This document shows positions 1 through 7,925 of a DNA stretch of 64,000 nucleotides, piece after piece. Below the pieces are notes generated by a model. The model saw only the letters and a program-made list of their open reading frames with translations, was not told where the DNA came from and made no database searches. The stretch is taken from NCBI RefSeq assembly GCF_006337085.1, contig NZ_CP040882.1, positions 992,001-1,056,000 of the forward strand. Direction: 5' to 3'. The stretch is from Sutterella faecalis (GTDB lineage Bacteria; Pseudomonadota; Gammaproteobacteria; Burkholderiales; Burkholderiaceae_F). Every line of letters begins with the position of its first letter. Position 1 is the stretch's first letter. A program made the translations under genes and the position numbers.

Positions 1-84
1 AATGCGCATGGAAAGGCGGCCCTTCGACAGCGTCCCGACTTTTTCAATCAGTTCGGCGAGGCTGATAGGCTGATTCTGTGACAT
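1..84 (-). CDS. lpxD: UDP-3-O-acylglucosamine N-acyltransferase LpxD, N-terminal fragment
   Basis: Only the first 28 codons lie in the window; the gene continues past the left edge. The fragment begins MSQNQPISLAELIEKVGTL and resembles the start of the N-terminal domain of LpxD, the acyltransferase of lipid A synthesis. The main support is position: it starts 43 bases downstream of ompH on the same strand, and ompH-lpxD is the usual order in Proteobacteria. Twenty-eight residues cannot settle the assignment by themselves. Confidence 0.6.
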   Translation of the reverse strand, partial: MSQNQPISLAELIEKVGTLSKGRLSMRI

Positions 85-127
85 GACTTGTCCTTAAAGT
101 ATTGTGGCGTGCCTGCTCGCCCGGGGC

Positions 128-661
128 TTATTTCTTGGCCGGCTTTCCGGCAGTAATGTCCCGGTCAAGCGCTTCAATCACGCGGCTGGTGAGATCGACG
201 CGATCGCTCGCATAAAAGAACTCATAGAGCACGAGGTCGAACTTTTCCTTCTTGGCGAGCTCCTGCACCACGCGGCCGGCGCGGTTCTGCAGAAGCAGCA
301 CCTCTTCGTTGCGGCGCTGATTGAATTCCTCGCGCGCCTCGCGGCTTCTGCGCGTCACGTCGCGCTCCATTTCGGCAAGCGACCTGCGCTCCTGCACGCG
401 CTCGGTTTCCGTCATCGAGGGCGCATCCTTTTCAAAGCGTTCGAGCCGCGCCTTGAAGCGCCGGCTGATTCCCTCGATTTCCTCCTGCCGGCGCTGTCCC
501 TCGGCATTGAGACGGTCGCTCGCTTCAATGGCCGTTTTGGATTCGCGGAGAATGCGCTCCATGTTGACGACGCCGATCCTGAGGTCGGCAGCCGTTGCGG
601 CGCCGGCCGCAAGGAGCGTGGCAGCTGTCAGTGCAGCAAAGCAGACGCGAAGTGAGCGCAT
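128..661 (-). CDS. ompH: OmpH/Skp family periplasmic chaperone
   Basis: This 177-residue protein has a Sec signal peptide (about residues 1-24, ending AAGAATAA) followed by DLRIGVVNMERIL, the typical start of mature Skp/OmpH. A long charged helical region follows (about 45-125, rich in E, R and Q) that would form the coiled-coil tentacles. The C-terminal part (KFDLVLYEFFYASDRVDLTSRVIEAL) matches the family's conserved end. Skp holds unfolded outer-membrane proteins in the periplasm and passes them to the BAM complex. lpxD follows downstream. The usual upstream neighbour bamA is absent; an M20 peptidase lies there instead, separated by a terminator-like hairpin. Confidence 0.93.
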   Translation of the reverse strand: MRSLRVCFAALTAATLLAAGAATAADLRIGVVNMERILRESKTAIEASDRLNAEGQRRQEEIEGISRRFKARLERFEKDAPSMTETERVQERRSLAEMERDVTRRSREAREEFNQRRNEEVLLLQNRAGRVVQELAKKEKFDLVLYEFFYASDRVDLTSRVIEALDRDITAGKPAKK

Positions 662-786
662 GACGAATCCTTATCTCTCGCAGGGAAATGGTTTGAAGTC
701 CGGCCGCAAAAACGGCTTGCAGCCTGCAAGCGGCGCGGCCGGTTCATGAAAACGGATTTTAGCAACGCTTTCCCTTTCTCCAAAAG

Positions 787-825
787 AAACGCTCCGAAGC
801 GCCGGAGCGACAAATCGGAGCGTTT
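787..825 (-). terminator. Rho-independent terminator after the M20 peptidase gene
   Basis: A perfect 11-bp inverted repeat (AAACGCTCCGA at 787-797, TCGGAGCGTTT at 815-825) encloses a 17-base loop. Read on the minus strand it ends in GTTTCTTTT, as an intrinsic terminator should. It lies 66 bases past the stop of the minus-strand peptidase gene and would separate it from ompH. Confidence 0.65.
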
Positions 826-890
826 CGGGAATGCCTCTCAGGCTTCCCGGGAAAGCGCCCGGAAGGCGCTTTTGCGGGAAATCAACCGGA

Positions 891-2165
891 TCAGGCGAGC
901 TTCGGGAGCATGGGAGCGGCTTCGCCGGCAACGCCCACCATCGCGAGCGTCACCAGGGTTGCAAGCTGCGGCCCCTTTTCCATCTCGGTCGAATCGAAGA
1001 ATTCCTTGAGGCTGTGCTCGTTGTGAGTGACGCCGCCCGTGCCGATGCAGACCGAGGGAACGCCGATCGAAATCGGCTTATTCGCATCGGTCGAGGAGGA
1101 GCGGCACTGCTTCACTTCAAGTCCCATCTTCTGCATCGCGCAGAGCGCCGCCTGCACGACGGGAGAGTCGTCAGGCTGCTGACCCGCCGGGCGGTTGCCG
1201 ATCTGGGTCTTCACGAGACGGAGCTGATGCTCGGCATCGGCCTTGGGCCAGCGGGCGTTTTCAAGCTCAACGCCTTTTTCGAAGGCGGCGAGAACGCGGG
1301 CCTCGAGGTCCTCGAGTTCCTTGAGGTCAACGGAGCGCATGTCGACATCCACTTCGCAGCGCGCGGCAATCGTATTGACGGTCGTGCCGCCCTTGATCGT
1401 GCCGATCGTGAAGGTGGTCTTCGGATTTTCAGGCGGATCGAAGTCGGCGATGATATTGCCCGCGCGGCACATGGCATGAATGGCGGAAGGCACCTTCGCG
1501 TAGTCGATGTAGGAGTGCCCGCCCTGGCCCTCGATCGCAATGCGCCAGCGGTGCGCGCCCGTAGCGCCGTTCTGCACCGTATAGACATCGGCCATGTCGA
1601 GCGCCATGAAGCCGTCGATCTTCCTCGAACCGTCAAAGAGCGCCTTGGCGCCGCGGATGTCGCCGTTGCCTTCCTCGCCGACGGTGCCGACAAAGAGAAT
1701 GTCGCCCGCCGTTTCAATCTTTGCGCCCTCAAGCGCGCGCAGAACCTGAAGCATCGAACGCAGGCCCGAGGCGTTGTCGCCGATGCCGGGACCGCGGTAG
1801 ATCGGGCCTTCCTTCGTCACCTTGAGATTGGTTCCGGCGGGGAAAACCGTATCAAGGTGCGCAGCGATCGCGAGCACCGGACCATTTTCCTTGCCGGGAC
1901 GACGGCCGACGACGTTCCCCGAGGGATCCATCACGACGTCCTTCAGACCATAGGCCTTCATGAGCTCCATGATCGCTTCGCCGCGAACCTTTTCCGCAAA
2001 GGTCGGGGATTCGATTTCGGAAATGCGGACCTGTTCGGCCATGGCGCGCTCGACCTCTGCAGCGCAGATGTCGAAAGCCGCCTTGACAGCAGGCATCGAC
2101 GAGAGCTTTTCGATCTGCTCGATCATCTTGGGTTCAAGTTGAGGCACACGATCTTTGGTTGCCAT
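891..2165 (-). CDS. M20 family metallopeptidase (peptidase T-like)
   Basis: The 424-residue protein carries the di-zinc ligands of M20 peptidases in order: H103 and D105 (AAHLDTVFP), D130 (GIGDNASG), the E164-E165 pair (VGEEGNGD), D190 (ALDMADV) and a C-terminal histidine at 384 (THNEHSLKEF). The dimerisation segment (about 210-300) has the conserved GGHS and GGTTVNTI motifs. It probably hydrolyses short peptides in the cytoplasm; no signal peptide is seen. I chose the ATG at 2165, where MATKDRVP begins, because CAGGAG sits about 8 bases upstream; an in-frame extension to 2252 has no family support. PepT is the nearest named relative, but exact substrate cannot be told. Confidence 0.88.
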   Translation of the reverse strand: MATKDRVPQLEPKMIEQIEKLSSMPAVKAAFDICAAEVERAMAEQVRISEIESPTFAEKVRGEAIMELMKAYGLKDVVMDPSGNVVGRRPGKENGPVLAIAAHLDTVFPAGTNLKVTKEGPIYRGPGIGDNASGLRSMLQVLRALEGAKIETAGDILFVGTVGEEGNGDIRGAKALFDGSRKIDGFMALDMADVYTVQNGATGAHRWRIAIEGQGGHSYIDYAKVPSAIHAMCRAGNIIADFDPPENPKTTFTIGTIKGGTTVNTIAARCEVDVDMRSVDLKELEDLEARVLAAFEKGVELENARWPKADAEHQLRLVKTQIGNRPAGQQPDDSPVVQAALCAMQKMGLEVKQCRSSSTDANKPISIGVPSVCIGTGGVTHNEHSLKEFFDSTEMEKGPQLATLVTLAMVGVAGEAAPMLPKLA

Positions 2166-2296
2166 TGGGGCATGCTCCTGAAAAATAAAGTTGGCCGTCC
2201 CTGCGCGCAGAGCCTGATTGGCTCCGCAGACAGGATCCGCTTGAATTTGCATTCAGCCGGAGAAGAGCCGACCGGCCGCCTCTCCGGCGCATAGGG

Positions 2297-2302
2297 ATCA
2301 TA
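2297..2302 (-). promoter_or_regulatory. Possible -10 element of the M20 peptidase promoter
   Basis: On the minus strand the hexamer TATGAT lies about 130 bases upstream of the chosen ATG. The region just upstream of it is AT-rich (TAATTAAAA) but has no good -35 match. The 346-base interval 2166-2511 otherwise holds nothing recognisable. Confidence 0.25.
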
Positions 2303-2511
2303 GCGCGCCTAAGGCGTTTTAATTAGATGACGCTTTCACCAAGATCCGGGCTTTGCCATAACGGCGCCGTCTCAATGCATCACCAGTCGAAACGAACCAG
2401 GGAAACGACTTCGACTTCATGAACATTCTTCCTGCATCCAGCAGGACGCACGGTTCGTTCGGCGCCAACAGGTCCCGCCCGGCGAAGAACCCGGCACGCT
2501 GCAGCCCTGCA

Positions 2512-3033
2512 TCAGCAGATGCGGGATTTGCGCACCGCGCTCCTCAGCTCTTGCTCCGAACCTTCCTCGGGAAGAAAGTACCCGCAGGGATGACCGTCCC
2601 AACGGCCTGCGTGCTCATCGAGGTACTTCTGAAGAAGCGCCTTGCGTTCGGTGTAGCTGAGGCTCTCTGATGATTTCCCGGCCATGATGCGGTCGAGATT
2701 CACCAGGTATTCATGGCTCGCCCATTCCTCGAAGTCAATCTTGTCCTGGTTCTCGAAAAGGAGCTTGCAGAACTCGAACTGGTCCTCAGGAGCATGAATG
2801 AGATCATCCCAGCTCTCAAAGTCGAGGATCCTCGCGATGATGTGCTGCGCCCGCATCAGGGTCGGCGCTTCCTCTCTTTCGCTCCTCCGAATAAGGAGGT
2901 TGAGGATGAGCGATTCAATGTCGAAGAAACGCGGTACGTAAACAAAACGCCCTGTTTCCGTATCCAGCTTTCGGGTTTTGAGATCCTGCAGAAGGTTCTT
3001 CGCCTGACGCTTGAAGTAATCGATGGGTTGCAT
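2512..3033 (-). CDS. Glyoxalase-related small protein (hypothetical)
   Basis: This 173-residue protein starts MQPIDYFKRQAKNLLQDLKT. That pattern (FKxQAKNLLxDxKT), the later AQHIIARILDFESWDDLI and the FCKLLFENQD segment together recall the small domain annotated as glyoxalase-related in several bacterial proteins. No metal-binding glyoxalase residues are evident, so enzymatic function is not supported. I chose the ATG at 3033, with GGAAGGAG upstream, over an in-frame start 36 bases earlier. It stands alone, with 346 bases below it and 430 bases without a convincing gene above it. Confidence 0.6.
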   Translation of the reverse strand: MQPIDYFKRQAKNLLQDLKTRKLDTETGRFVYVPRFFDIESLILNLLIRRSEREEAPTLMRAQHIIARILDFESWDDLIHAPEDQFEFCKLLFENQDKIDFEEWASHEYLVNLDRIMAGKSSESLSYTERKALLQKYLDEHAGRWDGHPCGYFLPEEGSEQELRSAVRKSRIC

Positions 3034-3264
3034 GATGCAATGGCTCCTTCCCATGACGGGAGTTCTCACAAAGTGGCTTACGCGTGAAGAAAGGCAGGAG
3101 GACTGATGGACAGTCTGATCCTGCTCTCCTTCGTCCTCAAACGCCTGTACCGATCGGACGACGAAAACCGCTTCAATGAAAAATGGAGAAATTGCCGAAT
3201 GAACGCGAACAGCAGTGCCTTTGCACAGGCGGGCCGGCGCTTCGCTGGGAGCCGATGGTCCATG

Positions 3265-3270
3265 ATTATA
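3265..3270 (-). promoter_or_regulatory. Possible -10 element in the 3034-3463 intergenic interval
   Basis: On the minus strand the hexamer TATAAT lies about 230 bases upstream of the gene starting at 3033, with TTGATC 19 bases further upstream as a poor -35. The remainder of this 430-base interval has open frames of biased composition only, and I see no gene in it. Confidence 0.25.
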
Positions 3271-3463
3271 GGGAGCATTCCTTCCCGGAGATCAAACGAG
3301 CGGGCAACAAGCGGTAATGCCTTTTCATCCGAGCGTGCGCGTTCCTGTTTTTCAGTCGGATTTAAGGGCGATCTGACAATCTTTAGCCTCAAATCATTGC
3401 GCCCCGCGCGTGCGTAGAACCCTCCGCGCCCCGCAGATCCCATGAAATTTTCGGAGACCAGAA

Positions 3464-5281
3464 TTGAAAGCAATTTCCTCCAAAGTGCTCCGGCAGACGC
3501 TTCTTGCCTCGGCCGTTCTTTCCTCTTTCACCCTTGCGGATCTCGCGCTCGCGGCTGAAATGACCCCGATGAAGCCGGGCGTATACACGCAGAAGGTCGT
3601 TGCCCATAATGGCTTCATGGAGGTTGAGGTCAAGCTTTCCGCCGATCGCATTGAAGCGGTGAAGGTTGTGAAGAGCGATGAAACGCCCTACATCGTCGAC
3701 GAACCGATGAAGCAGGTGATCAGCAAGGTCATCAAGGACCAGACGCTGCGCGTTGATACCGTCTCGGGCGCCACCCGCTCGACGGGCGCGCTCCTGCGCG
3801 CCATTGGCGAAGCGGTTGAAGCCGCGGGGGGCGTCAGCTCCGAATGGACGCCCGATCCCGTCGTCATTGATCCGGCGAAGCTTCCGCTCGCCGACGCTCC
3901 CAAGGCCGATGTCGTCGTGATCGGCGCAGGCGCCTCGGGTCTTGCTGCGGCAGCGGCCGCCGCTGAAGCGGGCGCAAAGGTTGTGGTGCTTGAAAAGGCG
4001 CCTGAGGCTGGCGGCTCCCTCGCGCTTTCGAACGGCGTTCTCGCTGCGGCCGGCACGGACATTCAGAAAGCTTCCGGCACCCCGGCTGATCCTGCCGGTC
4101 TCGCGAAGCTCTGGCTTGAGGATCAGAAGCGCTCTGTGAGAGGCGGCGTTCCGGGCTATCCGGACAAGGCTCGTGTTGAAGCGCTCGTGAAGCAGAGCGC
4201 CGACACGGTCGCGTGGCTCACGAAAAACGTCGGCCTCAAGTTCTCCGCCAACCCGGTCGCCGCGGACGGCATCGGCGCCTATGCGCTCATGCCGGCAGTC
4301 TCCGAAGCAGGCAAGCCCGCAGGTGCCGCGCAGGCGGAAGCCCTTCTCAGCTACGTCGAAAAGAAGGGCGGCAAGGTGCTCACCTCCACCTCCGCATGGA
4401 AGCTCATCACGGATAAGGACGGCTCCATCGCCGGCGTTTCCGCCGCCGACGGCAAGAACCGCTTTGAATTCCACGCCCGCGCCGTCGTTCTCGCAACGGG
4501 CGGCTTCGGTGCAGACCTTCTGAAGATCACGCAGCGCCAGCCCCGCTGGGCCGCCTTCACGGAAATTTCCAAAGCCGCGAAGACGGATACCGGCGACGGT
4601 CTGGCCCTCGCTGAATCCGTTGGCGCCCGCGAAGTCAACGACAGCTGGCTGATCGGCGTCGGCATTGCGCCTGCCTATGCCCCGATGACGCCTGCCATGC
4701 TCGGCCCCCGCGGCTGGAAGGGCATTACGCTCATCAACGAAAAGGGCGAACGCTTTGTGAAGGAAGACCTGCCGGTTCTGGCTGACGCCGTGTCCGAACA
4801 GCGCGACGCCTGGCTCGTTCTCGACAGCACGGAGCACGACAAGGCCAATCGCCTCATGGCCTACTTCGGCTATGAAACGGTCGTGAACGCCAACAACTGG
4901 GAAGAACTCGCCCGCCGCATCGGAGCGCCTCAGGACAAGCTCCGCGCGACGATGGACAAGTACAACGCCGACGCGAAGCTCGGCAAAGACAGCGTCATGG
5001 GTCGCGATCCCGAGAACTTTGCCCCGCTCACGAAGGCCCCCTTCTACGCAGTCAAGGTGAAGCCCGTGATCGGCGGCACCATGGGCGGCGTTCTCACCGA
5101 CCGTTCGTGGCGCGTGCTGAATGCGAAGAAAACTCCGGTCAAGGGCCTCTGGGCCACGGGCGAAATGGCCAACCGCGCCTTCTACAACCGCGTCTATGAA
5201 CCGGGCACCGGCCTTCTCATTGCCTATGAATCCGGCCGCGAGGCCGGCGCTGCAGCGGCCAAGGAAGCGCTGAAGAAATAA
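3464..5281 (+). CDS. Exported FMN/FAD-dependent reductase (fumarate/urocanate reductase family)
   Basis: This 605-residue protein has a Sec signal peptide (about 1-31), an FMN-binding domain (about 38-120) with the flavinylation motif DTVSGATRST, where T104 is the expected covalent FMN site, and an FAD_binding_2 domain from about 134 beginning with a GxGxxG dinucleotide fold (VVVIGAGASGLAAA). No heme-binding CXXCH is present. The plan matches UrdA- and FccA-like periplasmic reductases that pass electrons to an alpha,beta-unsaturated acid. Two usual active-site positions differ: PVIGGTMGG stands where most members have HHTMGG, and AFYNRVY replaces the usual HGxNRxG. Substrate is therefore unknown. 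The start is TTG at 3464 with GGAGA 6 bases upstream; no in-frame ATG is close. Confidence 0.85.
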   Translation: MKAISSKVLRQTLLASAVLSSFTLADLALAAEMTPMKPGVYTQKVVAHNGFMEVEVKLSADRIEAVKVVKSDETPYIVDEPMKQVISKVIKDQTLRVDTVSGATRSTGALLRAIGEAVEAAGGVSSEWTPDPVVIDPAKLPLADAPKADVVVIGAGASGLAAAAAAAEAGAKVVVLEKAPEAGGSLALSNGVLAAAGTDIQKASGTPADPAGLAKLWLEDQKRSVRGGVPGYPDKARVEALVKQSADTVAWLTKNVGLKFSANPVAADGIGAYALMPAVSEAGKPAGAAQAEALLSYVEKKGGKVLTSTSAWKLITDKDGSIAGVSAADGKNRFEFHARAVVLATGGFGADLLKITQRQPRWAAFTEISKAAKTDTGDGLALAESVGAREVNDSWLIGVGIAPAYAPMTPAMLGPRGWKGITLINEKGERFVKEDLPVLADAVSEQRDAWLVLDSTEHDKANRLMAYFGYETVVNANNWEELARRIGAPQDKLRATMDKYNADAKLGKDSVMGRDPENFAPLTKAPFYAVKVKPVIGGTMGGVLTDRSWRVLNAKKTPVKGLWATGEMANRAFYNRVYEPGTGLLIAYESGREAGAAAAKEALKK

Positions 5282-5315
5282 TCCTCCGGCTTGAAGCTGG
5301 CGGAAGCTTTCTCAG

Positions 5316-5352
5316 ACGGGTGCGGGATTCGATCTCGCGCCCGTTTTCGTTT
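5316..5352 (+). terminator. Terminator after the FMN/FAD reductase gene
   Basis: ACGGG at 5316-5320 and CCCGT at 5340-5344 bracket a further partly paired stem (GCGGGA/TCTCGC), followed by TTTTCGTTT. It begins 34 bases past the stop codon. Confidence 0.6.
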
Positions 5353-5373
5353 CTGCGAGCTCGTCAGAAGCTT

Positions 5374-5543
5374 TTTTCCACAGCCTGACGGCGACTTATG
5401 CACAAAGTTATTCACTGAAAGTTGTCCTCAATTTTCTTCACATTCTGGGTGGAGAAAACTGTGGATAAGTTCTTCTTTCCTTGTGCCTCAGCGAAACATT
5501 GATTGCCTATTTTTTAGGCAATACAGATCAACCCTGTGCATAA
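5374..5543. other. Cluster of DnaA-box-like 9-mers (possible replication origin or DnaA-binding region)
   Basis: Five sequences close to the DnaA box TTATCCACA lie within 170 bases: TTTTCCACA (5374-5382), TTATGCACA (5396-5404), TTATTCACT (5408-5416), a perfect TTATCCACA on the minus strand (5460-5468) and TTATGCACA on the minus strand (5535-5543). The interval is more AT-rich than its surroundings. It also holds a dyad, TTGCCTA-TTTTT-TAGGCAA at 5503-5521, with outer arms TTGAT/ATCAA. It lies between two unrelated genes. dnaA is not in the window, so oriC is only a possibility. Confidence 0.45.
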
Positions 5544-5555
5544 TCTTCCCAGACC

Positions 5556-6113
5556 TCAAGGATCTGAGGACAACTCAGGGAGAATGGCCTCGCCCCAGAT
5601 GCGGACGAGATCCTCAAGTCGCCAGCGTGCATTGGCAGGACTTGTTGAAGGCATTTTGAGCGCCCTGATCGACGTGCTCTGCGCCTCATCGATCTGAGGC
5701 AGAGCGAAAGTCCTCCACATCTTTTCGCTCAGACTGCCGTTGAGGCAGACGAGTCTGATGCCGGAATGGGCGGCAAGAAATGCGCCGATCGGATTGACTT
5801 CGGGTCTCAGAATGGCTGAATCGAGGCTTCCGGTACGCTCGCAGCTTCCGATGGTGTCCCAGAGGGCAATGCGATTTTTCTTCAGCGCCTCAATCCGTTT
5901 TTCATACAAAGTCTCTGGATCAAATCCCAGGAGCGCGCCCATTACGGGCCAGAAGCGGTTTCTCGGGTGCGCATAGTAGGCGCCTGCTTTAAGCGACGCT
6001 TCGCTCGGCATGCTGCCGAGGATGAGGATTTGCGCATCCGCTTCGGCTGCCGGAGGAAATCCGTGAAGCCTCACGTCCTCTTCCGGGTCAGACTCCCTGA
6101 GGGAAGGCGCCAT
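5556..6113 (-). CDS. DNA-deoxyinosine glycosylase (uracil-DNA glycosylase superfamily)
   Basis: The 185-residue protein has the conserved N-terminal block of the hypoxanthine-DNA glycosylase group: LILGSMPSEASL at about 30-41, then AYYAHPRNRFW at about 45-55. The C-terminal MPSTSPANA (about 154-162) corresponds to the family's second motif. These enzymes remove deaminated purines such as hypoxanthine from DNA to start base excision repair. It is monocistronic: a terminator-like hairpin separates it from the small membrane protein upstream, and the DnaA-box cluster lies directly past its stop. Uracil activity cannot be excluded. Confidence 0.82.
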   Translation of the reverse strand: MAPSLRESDPEEDVRLHGFPPAAEADAQILILGSMPSEASLKAGAYYAHPRNRFWPVMGALLGFDPETLYEKRIEALKKNRIALWDTIGSCERTGSLDSAILRPEVNPIGAFLAAHSGIRLVCLNGSLSEKMWRTFALPQIDEAQSTSIRALKMPSTSPANARWRLEDLVRIWGEAILPELSSDP

Positions 6114-6133
6114 CTTGAAAGCCTCTCAAACGC

Positions 6134-6170
6134 AAAAACGAATCCCGGCAAGTCTCTCCGACTCCCGGGA
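6134..6170 (-). terminator. Terminator after the 53-residue membrane protein gene
   Basis: TCCCGG (6143-6148) pairs with CCGGGA (6165-6170). On the minus strand the stem is followed by CGTTTTTGCG. It lies between the small membrane protein gene and the glycosylase gene. Confidence 0.5.
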
Positions 6171-6217
6171 CGGATTGTTGAAGGAATTTAAATCTCCGGA
6201 CCGCAGCTGCTGATGCT

Positions 6218-6379
6218 TCAGGGAAGGAGCATGTTGGTGCCCACCTCGCAGACGCCGCCGATGCACCAGCCCATGCCCATCAGAACTACGGCCAGCAGAA
6301 TCAGGAACAGCACGAAGAGAATGAGGGTTCCCCACGGTCTCGGCCCATGGCCGCCTGTGTTCGACGCGTTCGTTGTCAT
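6218..6379 (-). CDS. Small single-span membrane protein, unknown
   Basis: This is a 53-residue protein with a short polar N-terminus (MTTNASNTGGHGPRPWG) and one strongly hydrophobic span (about 18-38, LILFVLFLILLAVVLMGMGW), then a short tail with two cysteines (GWCIGGVCEVG). The ATG at 6379 has a strong ribosome-binding site (GAGGGGGAT) about 8 bases upstream, so I take it as a real gene. I do not recognise the family. Confidence 0.6.
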   Translation of the reverse strand: MTTNASNTGGHGPRPWGTLILFVLFLILLAVVLMGMGWCIGGVCEVGTNMLLP

Positions 6380-6600
6380 GATGAAATCCCCCTCGCTATG
6401 AGTACCGGGCAATCCGGATGAAATACGGAATCAACTTTCATCTCTTTCTATCTATGTTTTAACACAAATTAACGAGACGTGACAAAACTTTTCCACGATC
6501 CTGGATAACCATGTGCGAAAAACGCACCATAAGCGCAAAGACAGGGCGATATCATGGCAGATTCTCTCTTTCCGCCCACTCTTTTTTCAACTGTTTTCCC

Positions 6601-7545
6601 ATGAAAAAAGCGTTCCTTGAACTCCATCTCTCCGTCCTCCTTGCCGGCTGGACAGGCATTTTCGGGAAGCTCATTTCGCTTTCGCCCGGCCTCATCGTCT
6701 TCTGGCGCATTGTGATTGCGGGCGCGCTCCTCTGGGGCTGGCTCGCCTTCCGGAAGAAAATGGAATTCGTCCCGACGAAGGACCGCATCGGCATTGCGCT
6801 CGTGGGGGCGCTTCTCATGCTGCAGTGGACGCTTTTCTACGCATCGATCAAGGCTTCGAACGTCTCGATCGCGATCGTCGCCTTTGCGTCGATCGGGTTC
6901 TTCACCGCCATCATTGAGCCCATTCTCACGCGCTCGAGAATATCCTTGAAGGAAATCGCCTTCTCGGTCGTGACGCTCGTCGGCATCTCCTTCATCTTCC
7001 ACTTCGACACCCAGTACCGGCTCGGCATTATCCTCGGCATCATTTCGGCCGCGGCCGCCGCAGCGCTTGCCGTCTTCTTCAGAAAGTACAAGGCGAAGTA
7101 CCGTGCAGACACCGTCATGAGCTGGCAGCTCGCCGGGGGCTTTGCCGCCTGCCTCATTCTCATGCCCTTCTACCGCCATTTCGGTCCCGCGGAGAATTTC
7201 CTTCCCTCCGGGATCGACTGGCTCTACCTCTCGATCTTCGCCTCCTTCTGCACGCTCGGAATGTATCTGCTGCAGATTCAGGCGCTCGAAAAGATTTCCG
7301 CCTTCACGGTGAATCTGACCTACAACCTTGAGCCCGTCTATTCGATCATCCTCGCGATGATCATCTTCCAGGAAGGGAGAGACCTCGGTCCCTCCTTCTA
7401 TTTCGGGCTCTTCTGCATCGGGCTCTCGGTGCTCCTTCAGACGATGTCCGTCGTGAGGCTTCAGAAAAAAGTTGCACGTCTCGAGAGCGACCGCACGGCT
7501 ACAGGAGCATCAGAAGCGGAGCGCCCGCGCGAAATGAAGCTGTGA
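6601..7545 (+). CDS. DMT family (EamA-type) transporter
   Basis: A 314-residue integral membrane protein with about ten predicted helices arranged as two five-helix EamA repeats (about 1-140 and 150-285). PGLIVFWRIVIAGALL in the first half and FTVNLTYNLEPVYSIILAMII in the second are typical of drug/metabolite transporters. The hydrophilic tail after about 290 is short and charged. The start at 6601 (MKKAFLELH) gives a normal N-terminus; a 30-residue upstream extension has no membrane character and looks non-coding. Substrate is unknown; relatives export amino acids or metabolites. Confidence 0.85.
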   Translation: MKKAFLELHLSVLLAGWTGIFGKLISLSPGLIVFWRIVIAGALLWGWLAFRKKMEFVPTKDRIGIALVGALLMLQWTLFYASIKASNVSIAIVAFASIGFFTAIIEPILTRSRISLKEIAFSVVTLVGISFIFHFDTQYRLGIILGIISAAAAAALAVFFRKYKAKYRADTVMSWQLAGGFAACLILMPFYRHFGPAENFLPSGIDWLYLSIFASFCTLGMYLLQIQALEKISAFTVNLTYNLEPVYSIILAMIIFQEGRDLGPSFYFGLFCIGLSVLLQTMSVVRLQKKVARLESDRTATGASEAERPREMKL

Positions 7546-7577
7546 TCGATCTCCCGAACGCCCTAAAAGAATATAGG

Positions 7578-7611
7578 CCTCAATGAGTATTGCGCCATTG
7601 AGGTCTTTTTT
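7578..7611 (+). terminator. Terminator between the DMT transporter and the four-gene minus operon
   Basis: CCTCAATG (7578-7585) and CATTGAGG (7596-7603) form an 8-bp stem followed by TCTTTTTT. It ends the plus-strand transporter gene and lies exactly at the end of the converging operon, so it may serve both. Confidence 0.85.
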
Positions 7612-7925
7612 CATTCCCCGCCCGTGGAGCGGTTCCAGTTGTGGATGAAACGTTTTGCCGTGCCTAATGCGAACCCGAGCTGGTAGAAGCTTCTTCCCAT
7701 GGAAGCAATGATGCCTTCCACGTCGACGATCGGGAGCTTGTCGAGGATGTAGCCCTCGAGCTCATCGCGAAGCACGTCCTGGGGCGAGCGGTTTCTCATC
7801 TCCGCCACCGCCCGGAGCGTCCTCATGGCTTCGGGCGAGAGTCCGCGGAAAATGCGCGCGAGCGCCTCTTCCTTCAAGCGCGCTTCAATCTGAGCCTGCG
7901 CTTCGTTTCTGAGCTCTCCTGCCAT
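7611..7925 (-). CDS. Unknown 104-residue protein, last gene of a four-gene operon
   Basis: A charged, probably helical protein (LKEEALARIFRGLSPEAMRTLRAVAEMRN) with a less polar C-terminal part (GRSFYQLGFALGTAKRFIHNWN). Its ATG overlaps the stop of the preceding gene as TGATG, so translation is very probably coupled. Unlike the three upstream products it does not show the shared AxxFxRE...W pattern. I do not recognise a family. It may be an accessory partner of the three related proteins. Confidence 0.6.
   Translation of the reverse strand: MAGELRNEAQAQIEARLKEEALARIFRGLSPEAMRTLRAVAEMRNRSPQDVLRDELEGYILDKLPIVDVEGIIASMGRSFYQLGFALGTAKRFIHNWNRSTGGE

Noticed and set aside
831..2294. Long plus-strand open frame (487 codons) over the M20 peptidase
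   Set aside because: It lies antisense to a gene with clear catalytic motifs, and its translation is rich in R, H and G without domain features, as expected of a GC-rich shadow.
3106..3417. 103-codon plus-strand frame with an excellent AGGAGG ribosome-binding site
   Set aside because: Composition looks non-coding, it resembles no family, and it overlaps other weak frames; one good ribosome-binding site is not enough.
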